NCBI GenBank assembly: GCA_002348385.1
Contig: DEBD01000035.1
Coordinates: forward strand, 1 to 38,671
DNA from: Gammaproteobacteria bacterium UBA2965
GTDB lineage: Bacteria > Pseudomonadota > Gammaproteobacteria > Pseudomonadales > Azotimanducaceae
Direction: 5' to 3'
Length of the DNA stretch: 38,671 nucleotides
Positions 8,111-15,590 of the stretch are shown one piece after another; the stretch's first letter is position 1, and the number at the start of each line of letters is the position of its first letter. The notes under the pieces are model-generated. The model saw nothing but the letters and a program-made list of their open reading frames with translations, did no database searches and was not told the origin of the DNA. The translations under genes were made by a program, and so were the position numbers.

Positions 8111-8562
8111 TGTCACGGCTCATTGCCAGCAGTGCCAGCCAGCCCATTCGGCCAGGCAGCCGCGTACGGCTGCACTTCTCCTTGTTGCTGGAGACCGGTG
8201 AGGAGGTCGATACCACTCGCCGTGGCAAGCCGGCCAGCTTCGTTATGGGCGACGGCAACCTTCTGCCTGGATTCGAGGAGGCCTTAATGGGCTTGAAGGC
8301 GGGAGACGACCTCCAGATTGAGCTGGAACCTGCAGCGGCCTTTGGCGAGCGCAACCCGGACAGCGTGCAGATCCTGGAGACCAGGGCTTTCGGGGATATT
8401 GCGCTCGAGCCTGGTCTCATCGTGTCGTTCGCCTCACCCGAAGGCGAAATGCCCGGGGTGGTGCTCGAGTTGACGGGCGATCGGGTGAAGGTGGATTTCA
8501 ATCACCCGCTGGCGGGCCGGCGCATTACCTTCGACGTGTCGATTCTCGGTGTGGAGGCGTAA
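8110..8562 (+). CDS. fkpB: FKBP-type peptidyl-prolyl isomerase (SlpA/FkpB type)
   Basis: Cytosolic proline isomerase and chaperone of the SlpA group. The 150-residue protein carries VRLHFSLLLETGEEVDTT, LPGFEEALMGLKAGD and FNHPLAGRRITFDVSI, the FKBP core with the inserted flap domain in the middle. The ATG overlaps the lspA stop by one base. In many gammaproteobacteria ispH comes next; here it does not, and a pilin gene follows after 119 bp. Confidence 0.93.
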   Translation: MSRLIASSASQPIRPGSRVRLHFSLLLETGEEVDTTRRGKPASFVMGDGNLLPGFEEALMGLKAGDDLQIELEPAAAFGERNPDSVQILETRAFGDIALEPGLIVSFASPEGEMPGVVLELTGDRVKVDFNHPLAGRRITFDVSILGVEA

Positions 8563-8681
8563 CCGGTCTCATCAGGCACGGCAATCGATTGGCTCGCAGT
8601 AGCGCGAGCGAGTGTCGCAGGCGGCCGGCTGTGTGGTCGAACATAATGACTTACCCAGGTTCGCAGAGCGGAAACGAGCGC

Positions 8682-9134
8682 ATGCGCCAATTCGGGTTCA
8701 GCCTTCTGGAGTTGCTGGTGGCGCTGTTGGTCGTGGCAATCATGGCATCTCTTGCGTTGCCGCTGTACGACCAATATGCCGAAAGAACCTATCGTCGCGA
8801 GGGCCAGGCAGGCCTTCTGGGTTGCGCCCAGGCGCTTGAACGACGGGCGGCCGCCACCTTCAGCTACGGCAACGTGGCGGATACCGACGGCGACGGGGTG
8901 GGCGACTCAGGCGTCGGGCCGCTCGCAGCGTCGGTATGCGAATCGCGTTTGGATGGCCGTTACCGCTTGTCGGTGGTTGCCGATGAGCAGCACTTCACCC
9001 TGACTGCCACCGCGATCGGACGCATGCTGGGCGATGGCGACCTGAGGCTCGATTCCAATGGCTATCGGGGATGGGACAAGAACGCCAATGGCACCTTCGA
9101 GCCATCGCTGGGGGAAGCCAATTGGGATGAGTAA
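8682..9134 (+). CDS. pilE: type IV pilin-like protein, PilE family
   Basis: Probable minor pilin of the type IV pilus. The 150-residue prepilin has a short leader with cleavage at G5/F6, Glu at mature position 5 (E10) and the hydrophobic helix FSLLELLVALLVVAIMA. The globular part has two Cys (48, 86) and two Asp/Asn-Gly-rich stretches, DTDGDGVGD (67-75) and DKNANGTFE (132-140), which resemble calcium-binding loops. It is the first gene of an operon in which each gene overlaps the next. An upstream ATG would add 16 residues before the leader and is less likely. PilE (minor) fits better than a major pilin because of its setting with PilV, PilW and PilX. Confidence 0.85.
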   Translation: MRQFGFSLLELLVALLVVAIMASLALPLYDQYAERTYRREGQAGLLGCAQALERRAAATFSYGNVADTDGDGVGDSGVGPLAASVCESRLDGRYRLSVVADEQHFTLTATAIGRMLGDGDLRLDSNGYRGWDKNANGTFEPSLGEANWDE

Positions 9135-9654
9135 AGTGAGCCGTTGTGGCGCGCTGTGCGCTCGTCGTGCTGGTTTCTCGCTGATTGAGTTGCTAGTGAC
9201 TGTGCTGCTTGTTGGTGTGGGCGTGCTCGGTGCCGCCGCGCTGCAGGTGTCAGCCATACAAGCGAACCGTAGCGCCCTCGCTTACAGCGAGGCCCTCTGG
9301 CTCGGGTACGACATCCTGGACCGCATGCGTGCGAATCCAACCGTGGCGTACGACGTGGCATTCGGCGCGCCACCCACACACGCTCCGGACTGTACACGGC
9401 ATTTCTGCACGCCCGTGGAACTTGCGCGTTTTGACCAGGCGTGGTGGAAGTGCGCGTTGGGTGAATATGTGGAACGGCCCACGTGTCGGCGGCTCCAGGC
9501 TCAAGACATGCTGCCCATGGTCGACCTTCACGCGCCGTTGCCGCAAGGCGATGGCGCGATCAACAGAGATGCCAACGGTGTAGTGCGTGTCACCGTGCAG
9601 TGGGTTGAACGAGGCGATCAGCGCCGCTCAATAGTCCTGGGTAGCCGCCCATGA
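9127..9654 (+). CDS. pilV: type IV pilus minor pilin PilV
   Basis: Minor pilin thought to help prime pilus assembly at the inner membrane. The 175-residue prepilin cleaves at G16/F17 (RRAG-FSLIEL) with Glu at mature position 5 (E21). The helix is followed by QANRSALAYSEALWLGYDILDRMRANP, a typical PilV block. Four cysteines cluster between residues 98 and 125. It overlaps the PilE-like gene by 8 bp, and its stop overlaps the pilW start. Confidence 0.9.
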   Translation: MSKVSRCGALCARRAGFSLIELLVTVLLVGVGVLGAAALQVSAIQANRSALAYSEALWLGYDILDRMRANPTVAYDVAFGAPPTHAPDCTRHFCTPVELARFDQAWWKCALGEYVERPTCRRLQAQDMLPMVDLHAPLPQGDGAINRDANGVVRVTVQWVERGDQRRSIVLGSRP

Positions 9655-10652
9655 CGCACACCCGCTATGGAGGTTACTCGCTGTTGGAAGTGATGCTGGC
9701 GCTGGCACTCGGTGCCGTGCTCACGACCGGTGTGCTGGCGTTGTTCTCCGGCAATGCGCGCACGTCGGATGTGGTCGCTGGACACGCGCAGTTGCAGGAT
9801 GGCGCGCGCTACGCGCTGGAGTTCATTGCTCGGCGCGTGAGAGCGGCTGGATACTTTGGATGTGGCTTGGGTTCGCAGCCCCGTGCCGCTGACGCAACGC
9901 TGCCCCTGTTTCCAGCACACCACGCGGCGGTGGGCGTTGCAGGCCACGAAGGGCTCGCTGGAGGCACCTGGACCCCCGCGCTGCCAAACTGGCCGGCCCG
10001 TGGTGGCGCCGTGGTACCTGAAACCGACATCCTGGTGGTCAATTATATGGAGCAACCGGTCCGTCGACTGGCGCGTCGGTTGGACCCTCTCGGAACTCCC
10101 GTGGTTGCACGCGTGGATAGTGCGGCGTTCGCCATCGGTGATGTCCTCATGGTGTCGGACTGTCTGCAGACCGCGGCATTTCGCTTGACCGGCATGACGC
10201 GCGTGGGAGACGGTTTGGCCCTTCACGGAGCTGCCGGTGGCCGTCCATTCGAACATTCCGCTGGTGCGTACGGCGCGTCGGCCGGTGTGGGTGTGCTGCG
10301 AACCACCGCCTTCTTCATCGCGCCCAGCCGATACGGTGATCGCTCAGGCGGCAATCCAAGTGCCCTATGGCAATGGTCCCCCGGTCAGGCGCCGGCGGAG
10401 CTGGTTGTGGGCGTCGAAGACATGCAGCTGCTTTTTGGGGTGGAGGTTGCCGCCACGCAGGCGTCAGATCGGCTGTATCGCTTCATGGATATGCAGGCCG
10501 TCAGAGGTCACGCTGGCAGGATCGTTTCGGTTCGAGCGACGCTAGCGGTCAATAGCGTCGACCCGGTAGACGAGGGCGAACGCCTGGTTCGTAGCTTCAG
10601 TCGGACCATTATGGTCAGAAACCCCAGCCCCGGGGACGTAGTCGGGTCGTGA
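9651..10652 (+). CDS. pilW: type IV pilus assembly protein PilW
   Basis: Minor pilin of the priming complex. The 333-residue prepilin cleaves at G8/Y9 (GG-YSLLEV) with Glu at mature position 5 (E13). LQDGARYALEFIARRVRAAGYFGC is the PilW signature after the helix. The rest is beta-rich with few recognisable motifs. It overlaps pilV through ATGA and pilX through GTGA. Length is in the normal range. Confidence 0.9.
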   Translation: MTHTRYGGYSLLEVMLALALGAVLTTGVLALFSGNARTSDVVAGHAQLQDGARYALEFIARRVRAAGYFGCGLGSQPRAADATLPLFPAHHAAVGVAGHEGLAGGTWTPALPNWPARGGAVVPETDILVVNYMEQPVRRLARRLDPLGTPVVARVDSAAFAIGDVLMVSDCLQTAAFRLTGMTRVGDGLALHGAAGGRPFEHSAGAYGASAGVGVLRTTAFFIAPSRYGDRSGGNPSALWQWSPGQAPAELVVGVEDMQLLFGVEVAATQASDRLYRFMDMQAVRGHAGRIVSVRATLAVNSVDPVDEGERLVRSFSRTIMVRNPSPGDVVGS

Positions 10653-11227
10653 GACTCGCCCGGCGCAACAGGATTGCCTCGTCGCGCTGCGCAGGTGCCG
10701 TGCTGTTCATCAGCCTCGTGGTGTTGCTGGCACTCACCCTGCTCGGCGTATCCGGGGTCCAGACCGCCACGCTGGAATTGCGCATGGCGCGCAACCAGCA
10801 CGACTATGCATTGGCGCTGCAAGCCGCGGAGTCGGCGTTGCGTGAGGGAGAGCACTGGCTCGCGTCCGCGGGGCAATCCGCGGCATTTTCTCAGGTTGGT
10901 GTGAACGGGTTGTGGACGGTGGCGCCGTTGGGGGAGCGCTCGCGCTGGGAGTTGCCCGGTGTGTGGGGCGACGGACGCAGCGTTGCCAGCCCCTCGCCCG
11001 TAGTATCACTGAGTGCGGCAGAACCGCGCTATCTCGTTGAGCATCTGGAATCCGTTGCTGCGCTGGGGAGCGATGGTAGCGTTGATGAGTCGGCCGCGCC
11101 TGCAAAGGTGTTTCGGGTCACCGCTCGCGGAGTTGGCGCCACCGATGGCGCGGTGGTGTTGCTGCAATCCACATTCGCTCCGGCGTTCGGGCGTTTGTCA
11201 TGGAGCGAGCTCCCCGTGCCGGGTTAG
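10649..11227 (+). CDS. pilX: type IV pilus assembly protein PilX
   Basis: Minor pilin of the priming complex. The 192-residue protein has a PilX-type N-terminus (CAG-AVLFISLVVLLALTLLGVS) in which mature position 5 is not Glu. This is common in PilX, as in the GspK family, and fits a tip position. ELRMARNQHDYALALQAAESALREGE is characteristic. GTG start in a GTGA overlap with pilW. The usual next gene, pilY1, is absent; the gene ends 5 bp from the stop of the oppositely oriented FimT pilin. Confidence 0.88.
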   Translation: MRLARRNRIASSRCAGAVLFISLVVLLALTLLGVSGVQTATLELRMARNQHDYALALQAAESALREGEHWLASAGQSAAFSQVGVNGLWTVAPLGERSRWELPGVWGDGRSVASPSPVVSLSAAEPRYLVEHLESVAALGSDGSVDESAAPAKVFRVTARGVGATDGAVVLLQSTFAPAFGRLSWSELPVPG

Positions 11228-11232
11228 CGGGC

Positions 11233-11790
11233 TCAGCAGCGTAGCGGCCGACCGCGGGCGTCTTCGTCGACGCCGTCTGCGTTGGCATCCCTGCTTTTCG
11301 CCAGGCGCCCCTGAGCGTTGATGATGACGGCTTTGGCAACGCGCAGATCGTTGTTGGCAGGGCAGTAGGTAAACGTGCCGTTCTGCCAGTCCGTCATGCC
11401 GCTGCCGCGAAACAGCAGATACGCGCGATTTCGAAACGAGCGCCAAGAGATCCTGGCCCCGTCCGGTAGCGGGGGAAGGGTGGCAATCACCGGTTCGGCA
11501 AGCTGGCGGGCCCCGTCTGCGTTGCGATCGGCAAAAATCATAGCGCCTCGATGCCACTGATTCCGGCCAAGGCATGATCCATGCTCAGCCGCGCATAGGG
11601 CTATGTTCTGCCGCCCCGTCACGGCGGCATGGCGCGCTGTTCGAATAGCCCCCACCAGCTGATTGACGGCGGCCGTGGCTTGCTGGCGGGCAACGAACTC
11701 GGCAAAGGTGGGTAGGGCGATCGCCGACACAGTGGCCGCCACGGCCAGGGCGAGCAGCGCTTCGAGCAACGAAAAACCGTAGGCTTTCAC
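11233..11790 (-). CDS. fimT: GspH/FimT-family pseudopilin
   Basis: Minor pilin of the FimT/FimU type. The 185-residue prepilin cleaves at G5/F6 with Glu at mature position 5 (E10), MKAYG-FSLLEALLALAVAA. The GspH domain (about 45-160) shows AIRTARHAAVTG and the motif MIFADRNADGARQ. A second Asp/Asn-Gly stretch (DANADGVDED, 168-177) lies near the C-terminus. It is alone on the minus strand and converges on pilX, whereas in Pseudomonas fimU heads the pilVWX operon, so the locus has been inverted or rebuilt here. Confidence 0.88.
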   Translation of the reverse strand: MKAYGFSLLEALLALAVAATVSAIALPTFAEFVARQQATAAVNQLVGAIRTARHAAVTGRQNIALCAAEHGSCLGRNQWHRGAMIFADRNADGARQLAEPVIATLPPLPDGARISWRSFRNRAYLLFRGSGMTDWQNGTFTYCPANNDLRVAKAVIINAQGRLAKSRDANADGVDEDARGRPLRC

Positions 11791-11827
11791 GTGCCCATGT
11801 AAGCAGCCGGCTGCGCCGCCTGGCTAT

Positions 11828-11843
11828 GGGCGGTTACCCGCCC
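11828..11843. other. perfect GC hairpin with GTAA tetraloop
   Basis: GGGCGG and CCGCCC flank a 4-nt loop (GTAA read on the minus strand, a GNRA type). No T-run follows. It lies between fimT and a short orphan coding-like stretch, directly after that stretch's stop. Confidence 0.4.
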
Positions 11844-11859
11844 TAGGGTGAGCTAAGGA

Positions 11860-11955
11860 TTACTTCAGTTCTAGCTTCTCGATCTCGCGCATGATCTCGG
11901 CATTGGGGGCGGTGATGGCCAATTTGCTGGGTGGTGTTTGGCTAAGTTCCGCAGT
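11860..11955 (-). pseudogene. possible remnant of an unidentified gene
   Basis: In the 281-bp gap between fimT and bamD, one minus-strand frame gives about 31 residues ending ITAPNAEIMREIEKLELK before a TAA. They look protein-like (charged amphipathic end), but an in-frame TAG lies just upstream and no start is visible. It may be the 3' scrap of a lost gene. I do not recognise the family; chance is possible. Confidence 0.25.
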
Positions 11956-12071
11956 CTAGCTCAAGGGTGCTCGTGCGAATGGTAAACAGATAACCTTTCG
12001 GAGCTAAAAATACTTTAATATTAGTGGGTTATATCTTATTCCTAATGGAATGGTGAGCCGTGGGCCGGACC
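11956..12071. other. AT-rich intergenic segment after bamD
   Basis: This stretch is clearly AT-richer than its surroundings, notably 12005-12050. It contains a small palindrome, ATTCC-TAAT-GGAAT (about 12040-12053). It lies downstream of bamD and upstream of fimT, so it may hold the bamD terminator or the fimT promoter. I cannot assign either with confidence. Confidence 0.35.
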
Positions 12072-13082
12072 TCAGCCGACAAATGGCAACCAGCTGAACA
12101 GCCCGCGCTTTTTCTTCTTCTTGGCTTTGGAATCCGCTTCCTCCTGTTGGGGTACTGGAGGTGGCACGAAGCCTTCTGGATGCTCGATCTTGATGGGTGG
12201 CGGCACCTCCGGCCGATCCAGCATGCCCAGCGTTACCATGTTGGTCCACGAGCGGTCCCGGTTGCGTATCTGCTCGTCCAGAACAAATTCGCCTTGCTCG
12301 TTGAAGGCCGGATAGTTGGGGAAGTTGATGGCCAGCACGCGCAGGGCGTCGTTGGCTGCTTCGGTCATGTCTAGCTTGTGATTGGCTTCCACCAGAATCG
12401 CCAGAGCGTCGGCAACGGCTGGCGCTTTTGAGTAGTTCTCCACCACAAATCGTGCCCGGGTGCTCGCGGCCACATAGGCGCCGCGGCGCATGTAGAAGTC
12501 TGCTACGTTGATCTCGGATTCCGCCAGCAGGTTGCGCAGGTAGACCATGCGCTTGGTGGCATCCGGTGCGTATTGGCTTTCCGGGTAGCGGTCCAACAGC
12601 TGGCCGAAATCTGCGTAGGCCTCTCGCGCCGCGGTCATGTCCCGCTTTGAAAGGTCGGTGGAGAATAACCTGTCCAGCAGGCTCCGGTTCTTATTGAACG
12701 CGGCCAGGCCTTTGAGATAGTAGGCGTAGTCGATGTGGGCATGCTGGGGATGCAGGCGCATGAAGCGGTCGGCCGCAAGCCGCGCGCTGTCGTGCTCGAA
12801 GGACATGTATTGAGCGTAAATGATCTCGAGCTGCGCCTGCTCGGCGTAGCGACCGAAGGGGAACTGGGACTCCAACTGCTGCAGGCCTTCGATGGCGTTG
12901 GCGTAATTGCCGGCCCTCAAGGACCGTTGGGTGCGGTTGTAGAGTAGCTCCTCGGTGGTGTCGAGATCTTCCCGGCGCTTTTTCTTTTTGTCGCCGACGA
13001 AAGGCATCCAGGAGCAACCCGCGCCAACGAGTAGGGAGCCGATGAGCGTGCCGAGGATGGCCACCCTGGGAAGATTGCGCAT
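12072..13082 (-). CDS. bamD: outer membrane assembly lipoprotein BamD (ComL)
   Basis: Essential BAM-complex lipoprotein at the periplasmic face of the outer membrane. The 336-residue precursor has a signal peptide and lipidation Cys23 (LLVGAGC; Gly at -3 is unusual). A tetratricopeptide-type body follows: YNRTQRSLRAGNYANAIEGLQQLESQFPFG, then DYAYYLKGLAAF and related repeats. E. coli BamD has 245 residues; the excess is a C-terminal Pro/Glu/Lys-rich tail. The mature N-terminus and the extreme C-terminus both carry SW[M/L]PFVG beside a Lys/Arg run. Divergent from rluD, a widely conserved arrangement. Confidence 0.95.
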   Translation of the reverse strand: MRNLPRVAILGTLIGSLLVGAGCSWMPFVGDKKKKRREDLDTTEELLYNRTQRSLRAGNYANAIEGLQQLESQFPFGRYAEQAQLEIIYAQYMSFEHDSARLAADRFMRLHPQHAHIDYAYYLKGLAAFNKNRSLLDRLFSTDLSKRDMTAAREAYADFGQLLDRYPESQYAPDATKRMVYLRNLLAESEINVADFYMRRGAYVAASTRARFVVENYSKAPAVADALAILVEANHKLDMTEAANDALRVLAINFPNYPAFNEQGEFVLDEQIRNRDRSWTNMVTLGMLDRPEVPPPIKIEHPEGFVPPPVPQQEEADSKAKKKKKRGLFSWLPFVG

Positions 13083-13104
13083 AACTACAGTAACTGCCGG
13101 CGTG

Positions 13105-13118
13105 GCGAAAAGTTTCGC
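13105..13118. promoter_or_regulatory. inverted repeat in the bamD-rluD control region
   Basis: GCGAAA and TTTCGC are separated by 2 bp in the divergent gap, in what would be the bamD 5' leader. A second perfect palindrome, GGTTGCAACC, lies at 13139-13148 and overlaps a plausible bamD -35 (TTGCAA, minus strand). No known regulator is implied. Confidence 0.3.
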
Positions 13119-13168
13119 TAATTTAACGATTTGGCGTAGGGTTGCAACCGCAGCAAGGTAGGCGCGCT

Positions 13169-14131
13169 ATGTCTGACGTGACCAGAAAAGCTACGGTTCC
13201 TCCTGATCTCGCAGGAGAGCGGGTAGACAAGGCTGCGGCTGTTCTGTTCGATGACTTTTCCCGCGCTGTGCTCGCCACATGGATCAGTGACGGTTCGTTG
13301 ATGGTTGATGGCGCTCAGGTCAAGCCCAAAGCCCGGCTGCTGGGGGGTGAAGAACTCGCGCTCAACGCTCAACTGACGGCGCGCGAAGATTGGCACGCGG
13401 CCCAGTCAGTGGATTTCCAGGTGGTGTTTGAGGACGAGGACTTGCTTGTGGTCAACAAGCCGCCCGGTGTGGTGGTGCACCCGGGAGCGGGCAACCCGGA
13501 CGGGACTCTGGTAAACGGGTTGTTGGCCCATCGGCCGCAGCTCGCCGAGCTGCCGCGCGCCGGGATCGTGCACCGCCTGGATAAGGACACCAGCGGATTA
13601 TTGCTGGTGGCGGGCAGTCTGACCGCCCACCACCGTCTGGTGCAGGACCTTCAGCAACGCCTGGTGACGCGCCGGTACCACGCGGTGGTCGAAGGAGTGA
13701 TGATTGCTGGCACGGATATCGATAGTCCCATTGGTCGTGATCCCAGGCGCCGCACAATGCAGCGCGTTCGGCCGGACGGCCGGCAAGCACAGACCCGGGT
13801 GCGGGTGGTGGAACGCTTCCGCAACCACACCCTGGTCGGTGCGCTGCTGATGACCGGCCGCACCCACCAGATTCGAGTGCATCTCAGCAGCGTGGGCCAT
13901 CCGCTGGTGGGCGACACCCGATACGGGGCTCGGGGACGGTTACCGGCGGCGCCTAGCAAGGCGCTGGTTGAGGTGGTACGGGCCTTCTCCCGACAGGCGC
14001 TGCATGCTGAGCACTTGGCGTTTAACCATCCGCGCACCAGGCAAACGTGCGCGTTCGACGCCTCCTGGCCTGGGGATTTCGTGGCGCTCGTAGACGCGCT
14101 GCGTGAGGATCGCGAGGCGCATGAACCCTGA
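13169..14131 (+). CDS. rluD: 23S rRNA pseudouridine synthase RluD
   Basis: Isomerises uridines in helix 69 of 23S rRNA (U1911, U1915, U1917 in E. coli). The 320-residue protein has an N-terminal S4 RNA-binding domain (about 15-75) and a RluA-family catalytic domain with HRLDKDTSGLLLVA, catalytic Asp138. GRTHQIRVHLSSVGHPLVGD follows later. The ATG at 13169 has AAGG upstream; a TTG at 13142 only adds a short non-family stretch. The 3' end overlaps pgeF by 11 bp. Confidence 0.95.
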   Translation: MSDVTRKATVPPDLAGERVDKAAAVLFDDFSRAVLATWISDGSLMVDGAQVKPKARLLGGEELALNAQLTAREDWHAAQSVDFQVVFEDEDLLVVNKPPGVVVHPGAGNPDGTLVNGLLAHRPQLAELPRAGIVHRLDKDTSGLLLVAGSLTAHHRLVQDLQQRLVTRRYHAVVEGVMIAGTDIDSPIGRDPRRRTMQRVRPDGRQAQTRVRVVERFRNHTLVGALLMTGRTHQIRVHLSSVGHPLVGDTRYGARGRLPAAPSKALVEVVRAFSRQALHAEHLAFNHPRTRQTCAFDASWPGDFVALVDALREDREAHEP

Positions 14132-14864
14132 ATTCGCAAGCGACTGGGTGTATCCGGAGCTACCGGATGGGGTCCAGGCATTCACCACCACGCGCAGTGG
14201 GGGTGTGAGCAGGGGTAGCTTTCAGGGGTTCAACCTTGCCGCTCACGTGGGTGACGTGGCTGCAGCGGTGACCCGTAACCGCAGCGCGCTGGCTGGCGCT
14301 ATGGACTGTAGGCAAGTGCAGTGGCTGCAGCAGGTGCATGGCACCGCCTGCGTACGCGCCAGCGCGAGTACCGCGCGGTCGGTGCCGGAGGCGGACGCAT
14401 CCTGGACCGACGAAGGGGCACTGGCGTTGGCGGTGTTGACGGCGGATTGTTTGCCGGTGGTGTTTGCCGCCCGCGACGCCAGCGTGGTTGCGGTGGCCCA
14501 CGCGGGCTGGCGAGGGCTGGTGGGTGGCGTGCTGCAGGCTATCGTTGGCAAGCTCCCCGTGGAGAGCCGCGCGCTGGTGGCGTGGATTGGGCCGGCAATC
14601 GGTTTTGCTCGTTATGAGGTGGGCCAAGAAGTGCGGGCCGCCGCGATGGCGGGGTACGCAGATGCCGGTGCGTTCTTTCGGGTTGCTCGCGCAGGCAAAT
14701 ACATATTCGATCTGGCCGGCATGGCGGCGGAACAGCTCGAGCGCATAGGGGTGAGTGAGGTGCGGTGCAGCGGCATCTGCTGTGCCAGCGATTCGCGTTT
14801 CTATTCTTACCGACGTGACGGGGTGACCGGCAGAATGGCTACCGTGGTGTGGCGGAGCGGCTAA
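14121..14864 (+). CDS. pgeF: PgeF/YfiH-family multicopper-like enzyme (peptidoglycan editing factor)
   Basis: Member of the YfiH family, linked in E. coli to removing wrongly incorporated amino acids from peptidoglycan precursors. The 247-residue protein keeps the three zinc ligands of the family: His73 (QQVHGT), Cys110 (TADCLPV) and His127 (AHAGWRG). The C-terminal CSGICCASDSRFYSYRRDG is also typical. The ATG at 14121 overlaps rluD and has GAGG close upstream; a GTG at 14103 is possible. The rluD-pgeF pairing is common in Gammaproteobacteria. Confidence 0.92.
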   Translation: MNPEFASDWVYPELPDGVQAFTTTRSGGVSRGSFQGFNLAAHVGDVAAAVTRNRSALAGAMDCRQVQWLQQVHGTACVRASASTARSVPEADASWTDEGALALAVLTADCLPVVFAARDASVVAVAHAGWRGLVGGVLQAIVGKLPVESRALVAWIGPAIGFARYEVGQEVRAAAMAGYADAGAFFRVARAGKYIFDLAGMAAEQLERIGVSEVRCSGICCASDSRFYSYRRDGVTGRMATVVWRSG

Positions 14865-14870
14865 GCAGCC

Positions 14871-15335
14871 TTAAGAGGCGCAATTCTCCACCACTTCCAG
14901 CTGTGCCACCCGGATGCGTTCCTGGCGCTCTTCTTCCGGCAGCACGCGCACGTCGCCTTCCGCATCGCGAATCCGCGCGCGGCCTCGCGCTGTGAGCTGA
15001 TTGAGCATGTCCCGGGCACGGGTGCAGGCGCCCTCGGCCACGCGCGCTAGCTCCCGCTGCCGGATCTGCTCCTCGGCTTCCAGGTTGCGCAGCAGGCGCT
15101 CCTGCTCTGCTGAGAGTCCGTCGCCGTCTTGGAAGCGCCCAATCGAGGTGCTGTTCTCGGCGGGCTGCTGGTTGGAGCTGCGCCCCACCTCGGTGATGAG
15201 GCGTTCAGACTCAACGCCGCGTGGGCGCGTCTGGGAGTAATTCACCACGCCGTCCTCGTCCACCCAACGGTAGACCTCGGCGCCCATAAGCAGCGGCAGA
15301 CATAAAACGACAACTAAATAGTTTATTCCGCGCAT
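14871..15335 (-). CDS. DUF4124-domain exported protein
   Basis: Small exported protein of unknown function. The 154-residue product has a signal peptide (about 1-19, MRGINYLVVVLCLPLLMGA), then the DUF4124 motif VYRWVDEDGVVNYSQTRP (21-38). An acidic, helical, Arg/Glu-rich coiled-coil-like tail runs from about 70 to the end and includes two Cys. The ATG at 15335 has AGAGG upstream; the longer open frame adds sequence that does not look coding. It converges on pgeF with a 6-bp gap. Confidence 0.85.
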   Translation of the reverse strand: MRGINYLVVVLCLPLLMGAEVYRWVDEDGVVNYSQTRPRGVESERLITEVGRSSNQQPAENSTSIGRFQDGDGLSAEQERLLRNLEAEEQIRQRELARVAEGACTRARDMLNQLTARGRARIRDAEGDVRVLPEEERQERIRVAQLEVVENCAS

Positions 15336-15474
15336 GGCCGCTACCTCTTTGGGTGGCTGCACATCCAGCAAAAAACCGGTGGAGGGCCGCCCTTGATCCG
15401 TGGTCTGATTGTAATCATAGCAGGGGGCGATCCGTGTCGTAGTTGGCGAATTGGGGGTGGATATCGTGCCTGGT

Positions 15475-15503
15475 TTGACATGCCGGGAGCGAACCCCAAG
15501 AAT
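15475..15503 (+). promoter_or_regulatory. promoter of the ilvB-ilvN operon
   Basis: A perfect TTGACA (15475-15480) is followed after 17 bp by AAGAAT (15498-15503, 4 of 6). It is about 90 bp before the ilvB GTG. The leader contains a short hairpin (TGCCT...AGGCA, near 15518-15536) and an 8-codon frame (15556-15582) whose TAG overlaps the ilvB AGGAG. Confidence 0.5.
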
Positions 15504-15590
15504 ACGCGCCTCCTGCCTGTTGGGGGTAGGCAAAACACCAGTAAATCAAGCAGTTATGGTCGTAGACCGGAACTCGTGGTAGGAGAAACC

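Noticed and set aside
8563..8681. Possible sigma54 promoter before the pilin operon
   Set aside because: TGGCTCG is present, but the GG-to-GC spacing is wrong for a -24/-12 element.
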